The position numbers and the translations under genes are program-made. 64,000 nucleotides of DNA, from positions 310,001 through 374,000 of the forward strand of contig NDFF03000026.1 in assembly GCA_002150815.3 (NCBI GenBank). Direction: 5' to 3'. This DNA is from Grammothele lineata. Taxonomy: Eukaryota > Basidiomycota > Agaricomycetes > Polyporales > Polyporaceae. Below, in pieces: positions 45,492 through 57,016 of this stretch (the first letter of the stretch is position 1; every line of letters starts with the position of its first letter). Under the pieces are notes generated by a model, which made no database searches, had not been told where the DNA came from, and saw only the letters and a program-made list of their open reading frames with translations.

Positions 45492-48400
45492 TTATGCTAC
45501 TATCTCTTCTTGACTTTCTAGACATTTCAGGCGTGGTATGACGACCCCCGGCCGGGCTCCCCGCGCGATCCGCTCGCGAAAATCCCTCCCGTACGCGTCG
45601 ACGCGCGCCTTCGTCTCCTCATCCATCTCCTCGTCTTGCGACGGCAGCGGCACATCGCACAACAGCCCACGCGTCCTGGTTCGCTTCTGGCTTGCTTCCG
45701 CCATCTTGCTGTTACTGTCGTCTGACGGAACCTTGCGTTTCTTCGGCGACGCGAGAGCATGGCCGGGGCTTGCGTCACTAGTATCTGGAGGATTTTCCAG
45801 GACAAGGGCCGTCGAGACACTGACGCTGACGTTCACTTTCGCCACTTTGCACGACATCTTCTCGATTGGCTCGTGTGCACCGACGACGGTTGCAGACACT
45901 GGGATAGGAGCAGCACGCATCGACGCGAGCCGCTCCGCAATCCTGCGGTGCTCGCGGCGCAGGTGAGCTTTGCGCTCGCTCCACGGAGTCCCGTTACTCT
46001 GCCGTTGCTCAGGCCTTTGGGTGTCCGCGGCCTGTGCTTGGATGTTCTGGGCGGGAGGAGAGGCTCGAGCCTGAGCCTTCTTGGCGCTGCGTTGTGCGTC
46101 CGCCGACTGGACTTGAGTTCGACCTTGACCACGGTCCTGTGCTTGTGCACGACGTTGTGCCGAAACGCTACCTCCACATCCACTTGTCCCCAGCCCTCCC
46201 TCGCCTCGTCCGTGCCCGAGGACGGAGGATATGAGTGTAGGTGGTTCCGCCGCCGTGACCGCAGCGCGCCCCGTAGTCGCCTCCCCCTGGCCTGTACGCA
46301 CGCTCACACCCGGCATCGCCGCCGTGCTTCGCGAACTCGCAGTAGTGTGCGCTGAAACCCCTCCGCCGGCTTCCACTCGAACTTCGACTCCGAGCAGATC
46401 GCGAGAGACATCGCGCGCGGCCGCGTACGTCCGTGCACGTTCGCGGCTGCGGCTTCCGTAAATTGACAGCTCCTCTCCCCCTTCCTCGGTACTCATGCCG
46501 GCGCGGGTTCTGGGTTTGTTCGTGTCGGGCCTCGTGGACGGCGCCGCGACATTGGCGGCCGCAGCTATTGCATCCACCTTCGCGGGCGCCTTCTGGCCCT
46601 CGCGCCGCCGTTTCGGGCTCCGGCTCGTCGCGGAGTCGTGAACGCTATCGTGCGGCCGTTTCCGAAAAGGTTGTGGGGCAGCGAAAGCGTTGGGGTTCAT
46701 ATTTTGGTCCTGAGAGGTTCTCGGAGACCTCGTGTTCCTTCGTGCGGGCTCTGGGATCGGGAGCGCGCAGAGGAGTGGTGCGCGAGAGGAGGTGGAGACG
46801 GAGGCGGGAGGACGTGCACGCCGCACTTTCGTGTCAGGGGTGAGCGGCATTGCGACAGCGATTGATTTCCCCTTGCGCGACGTTGAGAGACGGATGGGCG
46901 AGCCGAGGGCCACTTCATGTACGGGCGTGCGCGGCTGCTCGATCTCCTTGAGAACGTTCTGGTTACCGACGCGGGGAGTGGCCGGGTCTTCCTGCACTGG
47001 CGGCGGGGAAGACGACCGGATCCAGAGAGACAGGTCCTGCGAGCCGCGCTTTGACTTGGGGGTGAGCGGCATGTCTCCATCGCTCGGGAGGCGCACGAGC
47101 CTGGACGGGCCTGCAACAGGTTGGTCGCTTGCGGCAACGACGGAGTGTGGCGAGGATAGTGATGCCTGCGACGAACCGCGGAGGGCCTTGCAGGCGAGTC
47201 GGTGCGGCGTACTCTGCTCGTCGGCCCAGAGCCAATTCGCGAGGGCGTCGTGGTCGCCGGCGTTTCGCTCGTCGTCGGTGTCTTCGTCCGACTCGGGCTC
47301 GGGAGAGCGGAGGGCCTTGGGGACGGAAAAGGAGATGCGAGCCATAGCTGCGCGACTCTCAGCTTCGCTCGCACGGCCCTGGAAGGCGCGCTGTTCCGAC
47401 GCGCGAGATAGTGATGGGGCGGGCACTGTGTCTGTTCTCAGGAGAGCTTTGGCATCCTGCGCAGGAAGAGAGGAGCCGGGGCGATAGCGGCCTTGGAGGA
47501 TCTGCTCGACAATTTTACGGTACGAGTCAGGGAGGTACTCCTTGAGGGCGTTGAGTTTTCTTTTCATGCGGCCGCTGTCCGCCCATTTCTCTGCAATCTC
47601 TCGTGCCCCAGCGCCTTCCAGGTTCTGAAATGCCACGTCTTCCCTGACCTCGACGCCACTCTGGAATGCAGCGTTCAGGTCAGTCAAGTCGGCGGGCCGT
47701 GAGGCCGGATCTACACAAGACGAAGGAAGATCCTCGACCACGCATCCAGCGAACATGGCCTTCATGCACAAAGAATCGAGGCCTTTGAGAGTTGGATCGA
47801 GCGTGTTCGGTACTACGCGCCGCGGCTTGAAGAGCGAGACGAACTCGCGAAGCTCAGGGAGAGGCGAATGGCGCGCGAGAGGAACCAACTGAGGCATAAA
47901 GCGATCAGAAATCTATAATTCTTGGCATATATGCGGGTGGATAGTGACTTACAAGAACGTCGACTCGTTTCCCCTGCTTCAGCTCCTCTCTCGTGTTCTT
48001 GAGGTAGTTCTTCCATGAGGGGATGTCCATGTTGACCGGATTGACATACACTACATGCTGGCCACCTGCTGTATGCGACTCGCGTCCGTTGACTTTGACA
48101 TGCTCGCATCGTTCGAATCGTTCGCATGCGTGGAACCTCGTAGTTTCGTCTTTAGTGATGATGGACTGGAGGTATGGGTCGCCGGAAATGTGCGTGTATA
48201 TGCCATGTTTGTAGCGGTCAAGGTGGATCTAGACTGCTCCTTAGCGCTAGTGACAGGCGGACTTCCTGACTTAGACTTACCTTCTCGCCAAATGTTCGAT
48301 GAATTGCCTTGTAAATCTCTTCGTACCCCCATGTCCACAGATTTAAGAAGAAGCGTGTCGTCGGTTGATAGAGCTCCATCAATGAGGCGAGTTCGGCTGC

Positions 48401-49265
48401 AGCATTGTCCTATGGGAATAACATCAGGATGGCGGCGCAGGAGAAGTAATGATATAGCAACCTTCGATGGAACGTCGTAAGTCTTGAGTAGACAGGCCGT
48501 GTCGAGATAGATTGCATCGAGTTTGTGTTTGGGGCGGGCACCAGTCCGCTCAGAATGAATGTACTTCTGGACGTATGGGTTGCGACGAAGGGACTCTATG
48601 AACCATGGCTCAGCGCGTAAATCGCCGGTATGCAGAACGGCACCTCTCGGGCCTTCCACGAGGAACCTGCGCTGATTTAGCACATGCTCACATAACGTAA
48701 CTGATACAAATACTCACATAACCGCGCCCGGGCAATGGTTCGCGTCGAGAAGCGTGATAACCACCTCCTCTTCTTCGCTAAGCCTAAATCTTGTCGGGCA
48801 ATGTAGTGGTGTGGCTCGCTGTATGCGCAGTGGTCGGTCGCGGATCGCTCTCCTAATTGACGCAGCACTCACCAGCAGATCCCTCGACCCGAAATACTCT
48901 AGCGTCCCGTCGTCCAGTCGGAGCGGATCAATCTTCAAATGAGCGTAGGTCCTCACGTTTTCTGCCCGCATTTCTGAGTCGCGCAGTGATCGTTCGTAGT
49001 AAACCTCGTGGCGAAGAAGCATCTCTTTCGCATCGGGCGAGCATACGACCGGCTGGCCAAAAGAGCGCGCTGAGAGCCCCGTGAGGTGGTCTGTGTGCGT
49101 ATGTGTCAGAAGGTAAAGGCTTGCGGTCTGTGGCGTGTTGTTGCATGCGTATGGTCCGAGGGTGGGGGAAGAGGCGGAGGCGGCGGTCGAGGAGGGGTCG
49201 GTGAAGTCGTCAACGCGGATGGGGTACGGGAGGATGAAGGAGTTATACGGCGTCCCGAGAGGCAT
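45492..49265 (-). CDS. SNM1/Artemis-type DNA repair metallo-beta-lactamase
   Basis: Six exons (49265-48873, 48818-48718, 48666-48462, 48409-48281, 48228-47953, 47888-45492) give 1166 aa. The beta-lactamase fold has YLLTHTHTDHLTGL (metal ligands His55, His57, Asp59, His60), LLDANHCPGAVMFLVEG and VLHTGDLRAEPWF. The beta-CASP part has YLDTACLLKTYDVPSK. The DRMBL part has HVVYVNPVNMDIPSW, then the ending VPLARHSPLPELREFVSLFK with RRVVPNTL. Family members are 5' exonucleases or hairpin nucleases in cross-link and end-joining repair. The start MPLGTPYNSF with few residues before the catalytic domain is more Artemis-like than Pso2-like, but I do not decide. After the domain lies a tail of about 700 residues, Ser/Arg/Ala/Pro-rich and coded in one exon. 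Intron 1 (54 bp) is in frame without stops. Confidence 0.9.
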
Positions 49266-50034
49266 GGAGGTGAGGCGGGATATAAAGATTGTTGTCGAGG
49301 TTCAAAGGCTGATTTGTGCTGGAGAAGGTGTCGGGTGGCGGGCGGACTGCAAAGGATGTCAACCGCTCTTGAGATTTTCTTGATCGCGTCCGGCCGCGCG
49401 AGCTTCGGTACAGGCTGAATTCACGTCGATATTGGGTGGTACACACAGCTTGCGGTCACACAAAGTGGCGAATTTTGACTTGAGGTCCTTGAAATTCGAA
49501 GAGGCCGTTGGGAGCGTGAAAGCTTGTAGACTGAAGGTGGTCACGACTGGTAGGTTGTGGAGGAGTTGCCTTGAAGACGTCGGGTATGCACAAGCGAATA
49601 ACTTAGAAATAAGTAGCGGGTAGGTCTGTCAAGCCTGCAGTCGCTCTGACCACATGAAGGACAGGACGAAGGGGAGGGGGAAAAGGCGGAAGGGGCGTGG
49701 TCTTGTGGCCACAGGCGCGGGATGCCGTCACCACGCCAGCGTCACACATCATGTGCTGGCACAGCGGCATTTCCAAACACAGACTGATTCCGTGACTCGT
49801 CGCGTTCTGCAATAGTCCACCTCAGAATCAGATCACGTTCTTGTTCAAGCTTGTCCAAAACTAATACCGAGCCTGCGCGCACCGCTGAAATACTGGGCTC
49901 AATTCGGATTCTGCGCAACTCTAGGAAACTACGTGAATTCTAACGCGTTCTACTTAGTACAGTGCATGCAATTCGAAAGAATGGAACATGTACTAGACCG
50001 CTAATCATGCACGTAAGATCCACATAACCGTCCT
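49266..50034. other. Intergenic, nuclease promoter region
   Basis: About 770 bp. A purine-rich run near 49670-49690 is visible, but no gene. Confidence 0.35.
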
Positions 50035-51427
50035 TCACATAGGTTGCCCAGCCGCGGCCAGCGGGACGACCGTCCACGTCCGCTCGATCTCGTTCGCCAG
50101 CTGAAGCCCCCTATGGAACGCCGTAGGATACTCTTCCCCATCCCACCAGTTCAACGTCCAATATCCGGCGAGTCTGTTCTGAGGTATGGGCTCACACGGG
50201 AGCCCAATCGAGCCCAATCTAGGGCACAACGGCTCCCGCAAGTAGCGCGGATTGTGCGCGAGCAGCGCACGCATAAGCGACTTGGTCCCGGGCGTGCCAA
50301 CTCCCGCGTCACGGAGGGTGAGGGTGCGCAGGCCGCGCGCCATACGACCGAAGATGAGAGCAGAGCGCCAGTCCTCCTCCTCCACAAGCGTCGCGTTGCC
50401 CGTGAACTCAATTGCCTCGATTGCTAAGCTAGATATACGCATCCCAAAGATGTACTGGATAGAGCAGACTGCTTCCTTGAAGAGACTTGCACGCAAGATA
50501 GGAGAGGCGAGGTTGACGTTGCGGACCTCGAGTGTAATCCGCGAGCCGTTCGGGGTGATGCCACGTACGAAGGCTCCGGTACTTGTGACGGAGACTTCGA
50601 TGCGGACGGATTGGCAGAAGGCGCTAGTATCTGTGAAGCTAGCCATCTGCGCGAAGATGAGCTGCCCGTCGTCGTCTGCGGTAGGAGGTTCAATGTGTGC
50701 GAGGAAATGTATGTCTACCAAGTGATTGCTGACGTCAAGATTTAGGTAGTCGAGTAGCCTGCGCCAATGATATGTGGTGCTCTCCACGACGAGCTCTTGC
50801 AGTTCCACAGGTTTCAGCATCTCATCCTAGAGCAGGTTGCATACGGGATCGAAGTCGGTGATGGTGAGGAAGTTGTGCATGTGGAGGTGTGTTAGGTTCC
50901 ACCACTCGTGAGCCTGCATCAAAAAACCAACAAGCTCGTTGTTGTTAGAGCCAACGCAACTCCACAGCTCCACGCGCTCGAGTTGGACAAAGATGTTGCT
51001 GCTCCAGTCCATCCTCACTCCATCCAGACGCAGAGAGCTCAACGTGGGGAAGTTCCCAGGCGAGAGTTCCAGCAGGACTTCTACATCATCCTCAAATTGT
51101 ACCTGGACGGTAAGCTCTTTAAGCGACCTCCAGGGTCGCTGCACTTGAAGGTCCGCGTGGAGGTCCGCGAATAAGGGTTGGAGGATGGATAACGCCGCGT
51201 GATGCATGGGTCCGAGCTGTAGGGTTTGTACGTGATCGGGGTAGTCGTGAAGTTCAAACATCAACTCGGGCGGTTGGAGTGTGCTGAGATGCTGAGCAGA
51301 TTCGGCTGCTATGGGCCCAGTGTGCGTTGCCCCAGTCTGGCATGGTGGGCGCATGGCAAGAGTGTCCTGCGAGAGTATAAGAACATGTCATGAAACTACG
51401 AGGTAGAAGTAATTGAGTGCGTACCAT
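50035..51427 (-). pseudogene. Leucine-rich F-box-family-like gene with an in-frame TAG
   Basis: A probable first exon (ATG at 51427 followed directly by GTACGC) joins at 51372 to a long frame beginning DTLAMRPPCQ. It continues with leucine-rich-like strands: WRSLKELTVQVQFED, FPTLSSLRLDGVRMDW, QLERVELWSCVG and NLTHLHMHNFLTITDFD. A TAG at 50829-50827 interrupts it, and the same frame resumes with VELQELVVESTTYHWRRLLD and runs to 50035 (260 further codons with GLRTLTLRDAGVG and an ERTWTVV tail). No intron of normal size removes the stop in phase. The two halves read as one protein, similar in style to the F-box protein at 54-56 kb but without an F-box. It could be a nonsense-mutated gene, two separate genes, or stop-codon readthrough. 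Confidence 0.55.
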
Positions 51428-52307
51428 GATAGCGTGAATTCAACAGTGAGAGAGGTTTCGGAGGGAAAGTGTGACGGTTGGGTGAAGTGATACTATCCTG
51501 GGTAGCATTCTACTTATTATACCGTCGTTATTCAACAATAAATACCCAAGCGACGACTCCAGGACTGTCCAGAACCCATCGTAGGGAAATTGGCCGGTCA
51601 AGGCGTCGCATTCTTTATAGTCGGGCCTTGTGCCTGATTGAGCACGGAGCGAAAAGAGCTTAGGAGTATTATTAGGCTCAATTCTGTGGGTGGAAGTGTA
51701 CCTCCGAGTGTGGTGGCCAACATATGCGCGACACGGGTCCTGGCGCACCGCTGAAGTGACGACTCAGGCTGTTCTGAAGTACTTCTGTCAGGCGGGGGAG
51801 GGCCATATAGCCGGTTCCCGCTGCGCATGACGTCACCAGTTCTGCAGAGAGCCTCGGACATTCCTCTGACTTGGCAAGTGTTGTCCGTAGTCCAGTGCGA
51901 GTATTCGGATTGCGAGAGCATGTCGGACGCAGAGGAGGAGGATGTAGAGATGTCTGACTAAAATAGCCTCGTGGCTGTCGGCACGAGAGACCGTGCCCGA
52001 TCTGGCGAGTGCGGGGCGGAGGGCGCCAGGCGGCGGTCGCCACTGCGGCCGCACCGGAGGAGCACCGTGCAGTGCGTGCGCCAGACCGATCAGATATCCA
52101 CGCAACCTCTTTCTCTTTCTCCCAACCACCTCCCTCCTCACCACCACACATTCTAGGCCCTCCTCTCCTCTCTTCGCCGCCGAACGCTCAAGGAAGGCTG
52201 TCGAAGCACCTACACGTGCCCGCGCAGACTCCAGCTGCGTACGGACGACGGACCGGACGGCAGGCCCCCACGCCGATCAGTACCGTGACCCAAGCTGCCG
52301 TCCTACC
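51428..52307. other. Divergent intergenic region
   Basis: About 880 bp. A CT-rich stretch (52100-52160) probably belongs to the promoter or leader of the next gene. No conserved frame. Confidence 0.35.
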
Positions 52308-53476
52308 ATGCTCACTTGGACCCCGTTCGCCCTCCATCTCGTCTTCTACTTCATCGCGGCTTCCTTTTGTTTGGGCGTTCTCGCCGTGCCAGCCCCAGCG
52401 CTCGTTGACCAGGTCACACTCGGAAAGGGTGGTCGTCGGTACGAGAATGGAGAGCTGCCTCCGATGAAGAACACGGTCGGATGGACCGACCCACGGCTGA
52501 ACGGCGGCCGTTTCCTCGATGTGAGTTTACTCTCCGTCATGTGGAATGTCGTGGGGATTTATCTCTTCGGACCTTGAAGTATACTTCGGACGAAGTGGGG
52601 GAACCTTTAAACATCATCATTTCCTCCGAGTCCGATCCCTATATCCTCACGGAATCTGGGTTCCGGACCTACGTTAAGTGAGAGCCTCGTGTTCTTCTGC
52701 CTATATTGGACATTGCGCTGACGTTCTGGACTCCTGTAGATCCATCGGGTTCAATAAGGAATGCCTCGGGCTGCACTATGGACACATTCACGACGCGGAC
52801 CTCGGAGATGGGCTTGGCCGCAAGCCGGAGCAGTTCCTTGGCCGCCAACACTATTTCCCTATCATGGGTACCTGCTGGGAGAGCGTTCGTGGCGGACACC
52901 ACTTCCGCGCCTGGCGCCAGAACGGGACCGAGGCCAACAGCGGAGCGTGGTTTCTTGGGTGAGTACGCTGTCTATTGCGTCGGACACAGCGGAAACGTGG
53001 AAAGGGAGCCTGGCTTCTCCCACCTTCCTTCTTCCCGATACCTCTACGATTCATTCCCTTGTGCAGTGTCGCACGTGCGCTAGGCCCTCGGAGACCGTGG
53101 GACGGGACGAAGGCATTATTTCGCACATGGCGTCCTTCGGCCGTGACCGCCCCGGATCTCATTCTGACACTCTGGTTGACAGGGCGTCCGAAGAGATGGA
53201 CTCGTCGAAGAACCACATGATTGTGGAGGATGGCTACAACCGCGGCCGGAACTACATCGTCGAGAGCGCTACCGAAAGCAGCCACTGGAAGGGCATGTGG
53301 TGGAAGGCGGACGTCGAGTGGCGCGAGGGGCTCCTCCAGCGCGGCAAACATGGTGAGAGTTCTGTCTCACTTTCTGGTGCTAAGCGTATTCGTACTCACG
53401 GCGTTTCGCTGTAGGCGTCAACCACGGTATTGAGCAAGACGGCCTGGTCGCGATCCTGACCGTCTATCGACTCTAA
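52308..53476 (+). CDS. Secreted or membrane-anchored protein of unknown function
   Basis: Five exons (52308-52520, 52580-52677, 52740-52958, 53183-53352, 53415-53476) give 253 aa, phases closing. The N-terminus is a signal peptide or anchor (FALHLVFYFIAASFCLGVLA followed by VPAPA, a good cleavage site). The mature part has GWTDPRLNGGRFLDYTSDEV, CLGLHYGHIHDADLGDGLG, GHHFRAWRQNG and RNYIVESATESSHWKGMWW. It ends with WREGLLQRG and NHGIEQDGLVAILTVYRL. Rich in Trp, His and Gly, with two Cys after the signal. I recognise the look of a conserved basidiomycete extracellular family but no named domain. Intron 3 is 224 bp, long for this window. Confidence 0.75.
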
Positions 53477-54170
53477 TTCCCCTCTGCGGGATCGCTATCA
53501 TCTCTTCCTCTCTCTCTCGCATGATACGCCTTGACGACATACTACGGCTCCCTTTCATTCTCACCCTCCATCAGGTCTTATCGTCACGACCCGCTCACGA
53601 TCTCACCTCAACCGTTCTCCCTGCGCATCTATTTATCGCTACTACATATGGCTCTTGCTCTCGCATGGACTCGTCGGAGGATTAGTAGAACTGTAGATCC
53701 GCTCCTAGCGAGCGCCGCCAGTCACATCTGGCCTGTGGTCCCCATTCCAGTGCCATCAACCGGGTTGTAACATCTTTTAGTTGTATTTATGGTATCCTGG
53801 GCGCGCTGCTGTATATTGGATGTACTAGTCGTAGGGGTGTTCCCACAATTTATATCACTGCCACATTACGGAGAGACGGGGCTGTAGACAATAGGAAAAG
53901 AGGAAGGACCAACGCGCGATATACGAAGTATACTCCTAGGTTCATGTGGCGGGACAGTAGGCTGTATCCGTAAGGGCTGATTGGTCCGAGAATGTCCGGG
54001 GTGTACCTTTGGCAACTGCCCGAACGGCGAAACGTGAACACTGAGCTCGTTCATACTTGAATGACAGGGCCTTGATAACACAACTTCCGGCTACCATTGC
54101 GGGTTTCTAAGCATGGAATAGACAAGGGGGTTATTGAAGTTCCGATAAATGTCGAGCAAACGGCAAATGC
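53477..54170. other. Convergent 3' region
   Basis: About 690 bp between converging genes. Only short frames without support. Confidence 0.4.
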
Positions 54171-55906
54171 TTACGGGATGTCGACCTCTACGAGCTTCTC
54201 CAGGCGGCCCAAGTTGGTCTCGTCCGGCAAGTCTTCGCGTGTCGGGAGAGCAGCGTACTTGAGTTCGATCTCCTGGAGAGGCGCGCCCCCCGCCGCACGC
54301 GCCGAGAGCATCTGCACCAGAGCATCCACCGTTTCTTCATGTAGAGTGAGGTAGTCCCATTTCAGGCGCCGCAGACACGGGGCGCACAATGTTGTCGACG
54401 TTTCTTCAGCAGCGTTATCCGAGGGGCTAATTCGTCCAGTTGCCTCGTTAACTTCAGTCTGACCGCCTCCGTCGCTGAGAACCGCAAGGAGGTTCTCCAT
54501 CGTCTGCGCATCCATTACTCCGTCCACCTTGTCTACCACCAGCTCCTCCAGGAGAGGAAAGTGTGCGAGGATATCGTGCCAGGCCTCCGGAGTGATGTCC
54601 TGGAACTCATTGTGCCACATTTCGAAAGACCTCACGGTCGATTCGGCTCCCGAAAAAGGCCCCAGTAGGGGCATCCAGCACGCCTCGAAGGTCGTCCCCA
54701 CGTCTTCCGGAAGAGGCATCGTGATTTTGAAACCCCCCGCCGTTTGTGGGACCGTGTCGAGGAGGGGGATCGAGTCGCGTCTGACGACAGAGGCAGACAA
54801 AGAGAGAAGATGAAAGCTGACTTCGAGTTTTACTGAATTGCATTGGGGCGTGATGGAGCGGAAAATGGGTTGACTTGGTGTGAGGCGTCCCATGGATCCG
54901 GCAGTGTCACAATACACATGCACAGAGCAGGACGCGGGAACGATGACGTGGTCGCATAGGAACACGACACGTTCGCCGCTGTCTCGAATGACAACGTCGT
55001 GGACGTTTGAGAGGAATACAGGCGACAGAGTGCCTGTTTCCGAGTCGAGGCACGAGTGCGTAAAAGAAAGGTGCTTGAGGCATAGGGTGTCCAAGCCAGG
55101 GCTCGCCCGGAGGATTCGTAGGAGGTCGCTGGCCGAATACGATGTGAAAACTTTAGAGAGCGTTAGGTTGCTAAGAGAGCTGTATATTGAAGAGGTCCAT
55201 GGAACGTGAACTCGATGAAGGCAGAGACTGCGCAAGAGCGGGACGTGCTCGCGAGTCAAATGGAGATCGACTTGGGTGGTCGAGGAGGCCTTCAAGCCTA
55301 TGTCTAAGACAGAGGTGAACCGTATTGTCAGATTTTCGACGGCGGCCATCCGGAAGAAGGCAGGGGATAATATACCCCAGGTTCTTTTTCGGAACCGTTC
55401 GGACGCTACAACGGAGAAGGTACGGTAAGAAGGTGCGAGGGGGATGAGTGTCTTGAGGGGACTCTCGGTTATCCTGGCATCCAGATCCACATCGCCTAGA
55501 TTGACGTGTAACGGAGAACTAGCGACACGCTCGAGGAAGATCGCTAACCAAGCGGGCATATTCACAGCCGACTTCATATCAATCAAAGTCCACAAGCAGG
55601 GGAAGGAGATCGCCGCTTGGCGCCATCGGCGACAGACCCAAGTGACGTGGACCCATTGTGAGATGTCATACGTCCAGTGCGCTGAAACGACTTCCTCTTG
55701 TAAAGAAAGGAATATTTGTAGAAGAATTTCTTCAGGTATATCGTTGACGGTGACGCTGTCCTGTCGGAATTGGAGTTTTCATGCGAGGAGGTGAATCAGC
55801 GTCGTTAGAAAATCTCTGTATTTTGCACACATACCGTACTCGAGCTCCGAGTCGTATCAATGCTCGAGGTATCCACCATCGGAGGGGTTTCTACAATTGA
55901 AGTCAT
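54171..55906 (-). CDS. F-box protein with leucine-rich C-terminal region
   Basis: Two exons (55906-55835, 55760-54171) give 553 aa. The F-box lies near residues 28-80: VNDIPEEILLQIFLSLQEEV, then WVHVTWVCRRWRQAAISFP and LWTLID. Skp1-binding F-boxes of this INxLPxEILxxIF type are greatly expanded in agaricomycetes. The rest has weak leucine-rich strands (LLRSLCLHRVHVPW, GLDTLCLKHLSFTHS, LLEELVVDKVDGV, CLRRLKWDYLTLHEE). It would serve as the substrate receptor of an SCF ubiquitin ligase, target unknown. The first exon is short and Ser/Thr-rich. The start is the first ATG before a closing 74-bp intron. Confidence 0.82.
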
Positions 55907-56799
55907 TCTGCAAGGGAGCTTCCGGTGGGCAGGTACACGTTATAGCTAAGTGCCCAAGCGTAAGTTCAGGACGAGATCTTTAGCGCCGAAGTATGTCAGG
56001 CGCGTGGTCCATCACAGCCTCAGGCTATCACGTAGCGCTGTGGCACCGAGCAGTAGCACTGGCGCTCTGCCAGGAGCCTCATGAACATCCTGAATTATAC
56101 AGTTAGTCATGAGCCATCAGCTACTCCTCGGGTGAGCGACTGCTAACGCTACGTGTTTCAGCTTGAGGTAGGACCAGCTCGAAACCAGCACTCCGAGAGC
56201 TCAGGCTCGGAGCTGGCTCCTGATCGCGACGAACATCAAACGAGCGTAGTGTCCCTTCACCAGCCACTCGCATCAGATATTCAAGGATATACGCACGCTC
56301 CGCGGGTGGTTTCGTCGCCGTGGCGGCGATGCCTTGGATGTCGCATCTGGCGGTCATTGGAGAGAAGCAATCGACGCGACGCACGTTCCACAAAGAAGAA
56401 GCGCCAAGGGACGTGTGGCCAAATACGATAGCGCCAGGACGTCTTGCAGCTATCTCGTCTACGGCGAAAAACGAACGTGGGCATTGGGAACATCTCTTCC
56501 TCCTTTGACACAACACCCTAGGCAACGATCCCCCTTCGCATCCAGCTCATTGCCTTTTCCTTCTGGGCGTCCCGGACGATGCATGTTTCCAGGCTTGTCA
56601 CAAAAACTGGCACCCCACAATAACCGGCGCGGGGCCACGAACGTTATTGCGTAGGAGAGTCTGCACCAGCTGACTCTCTTCGCACATCAATGTCAACCGT
56701 TCTTCCATACGCGCGCCGACGGCGCCACCTTATCGCACGAACATCGAGCCGCCTCCCACCCCGGTCCACGCCCGGCTGGCAGCTCGGCCACGGCGGACG
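55907..56799. other. Divergent intergenic region
   Basis: About 890 bp between an F-box gene and the first MFS gene. Antisense and sense frames at 56121-56650 are open but featureless. Confidence 0.35.
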
Positions 56800-56805
56800 T
56801 ATAAA
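56800..56805 (+). promoter_or_regulatory. TATA box of first MFS gene
   Basis: TATAAA in GGACGTATAAAGCACG, about 215 bp before the ATG at 57017. Confidence 0.45.
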
Positions 56806-57016
56806 GCACGTTGCGGGTCCTGTATGCACGCCTCTTCCTCCTCTTTGGCACCTCTGTGCCGTTCGCTTGCCCTTTTGATCTGGCCCGCTCGCCGTTCACG
56901 CGACCGGCGGAAGGTACGCACACCGCTACAGGAGAGAAGGCTGCCACGACCGCGAAGAAATTTTCACGACGCGTCACGACGAGCTACTCCCATCGCAATC
57001 GTAACGCACGCGCACT

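Noticed and set aside
46732..47487. Plus-strand ORF of 251 codons opposite the nuclease tail
   Set aside because: GC-rich low-complexity shadow of the minus-strand exon, with no start context or family similarity.
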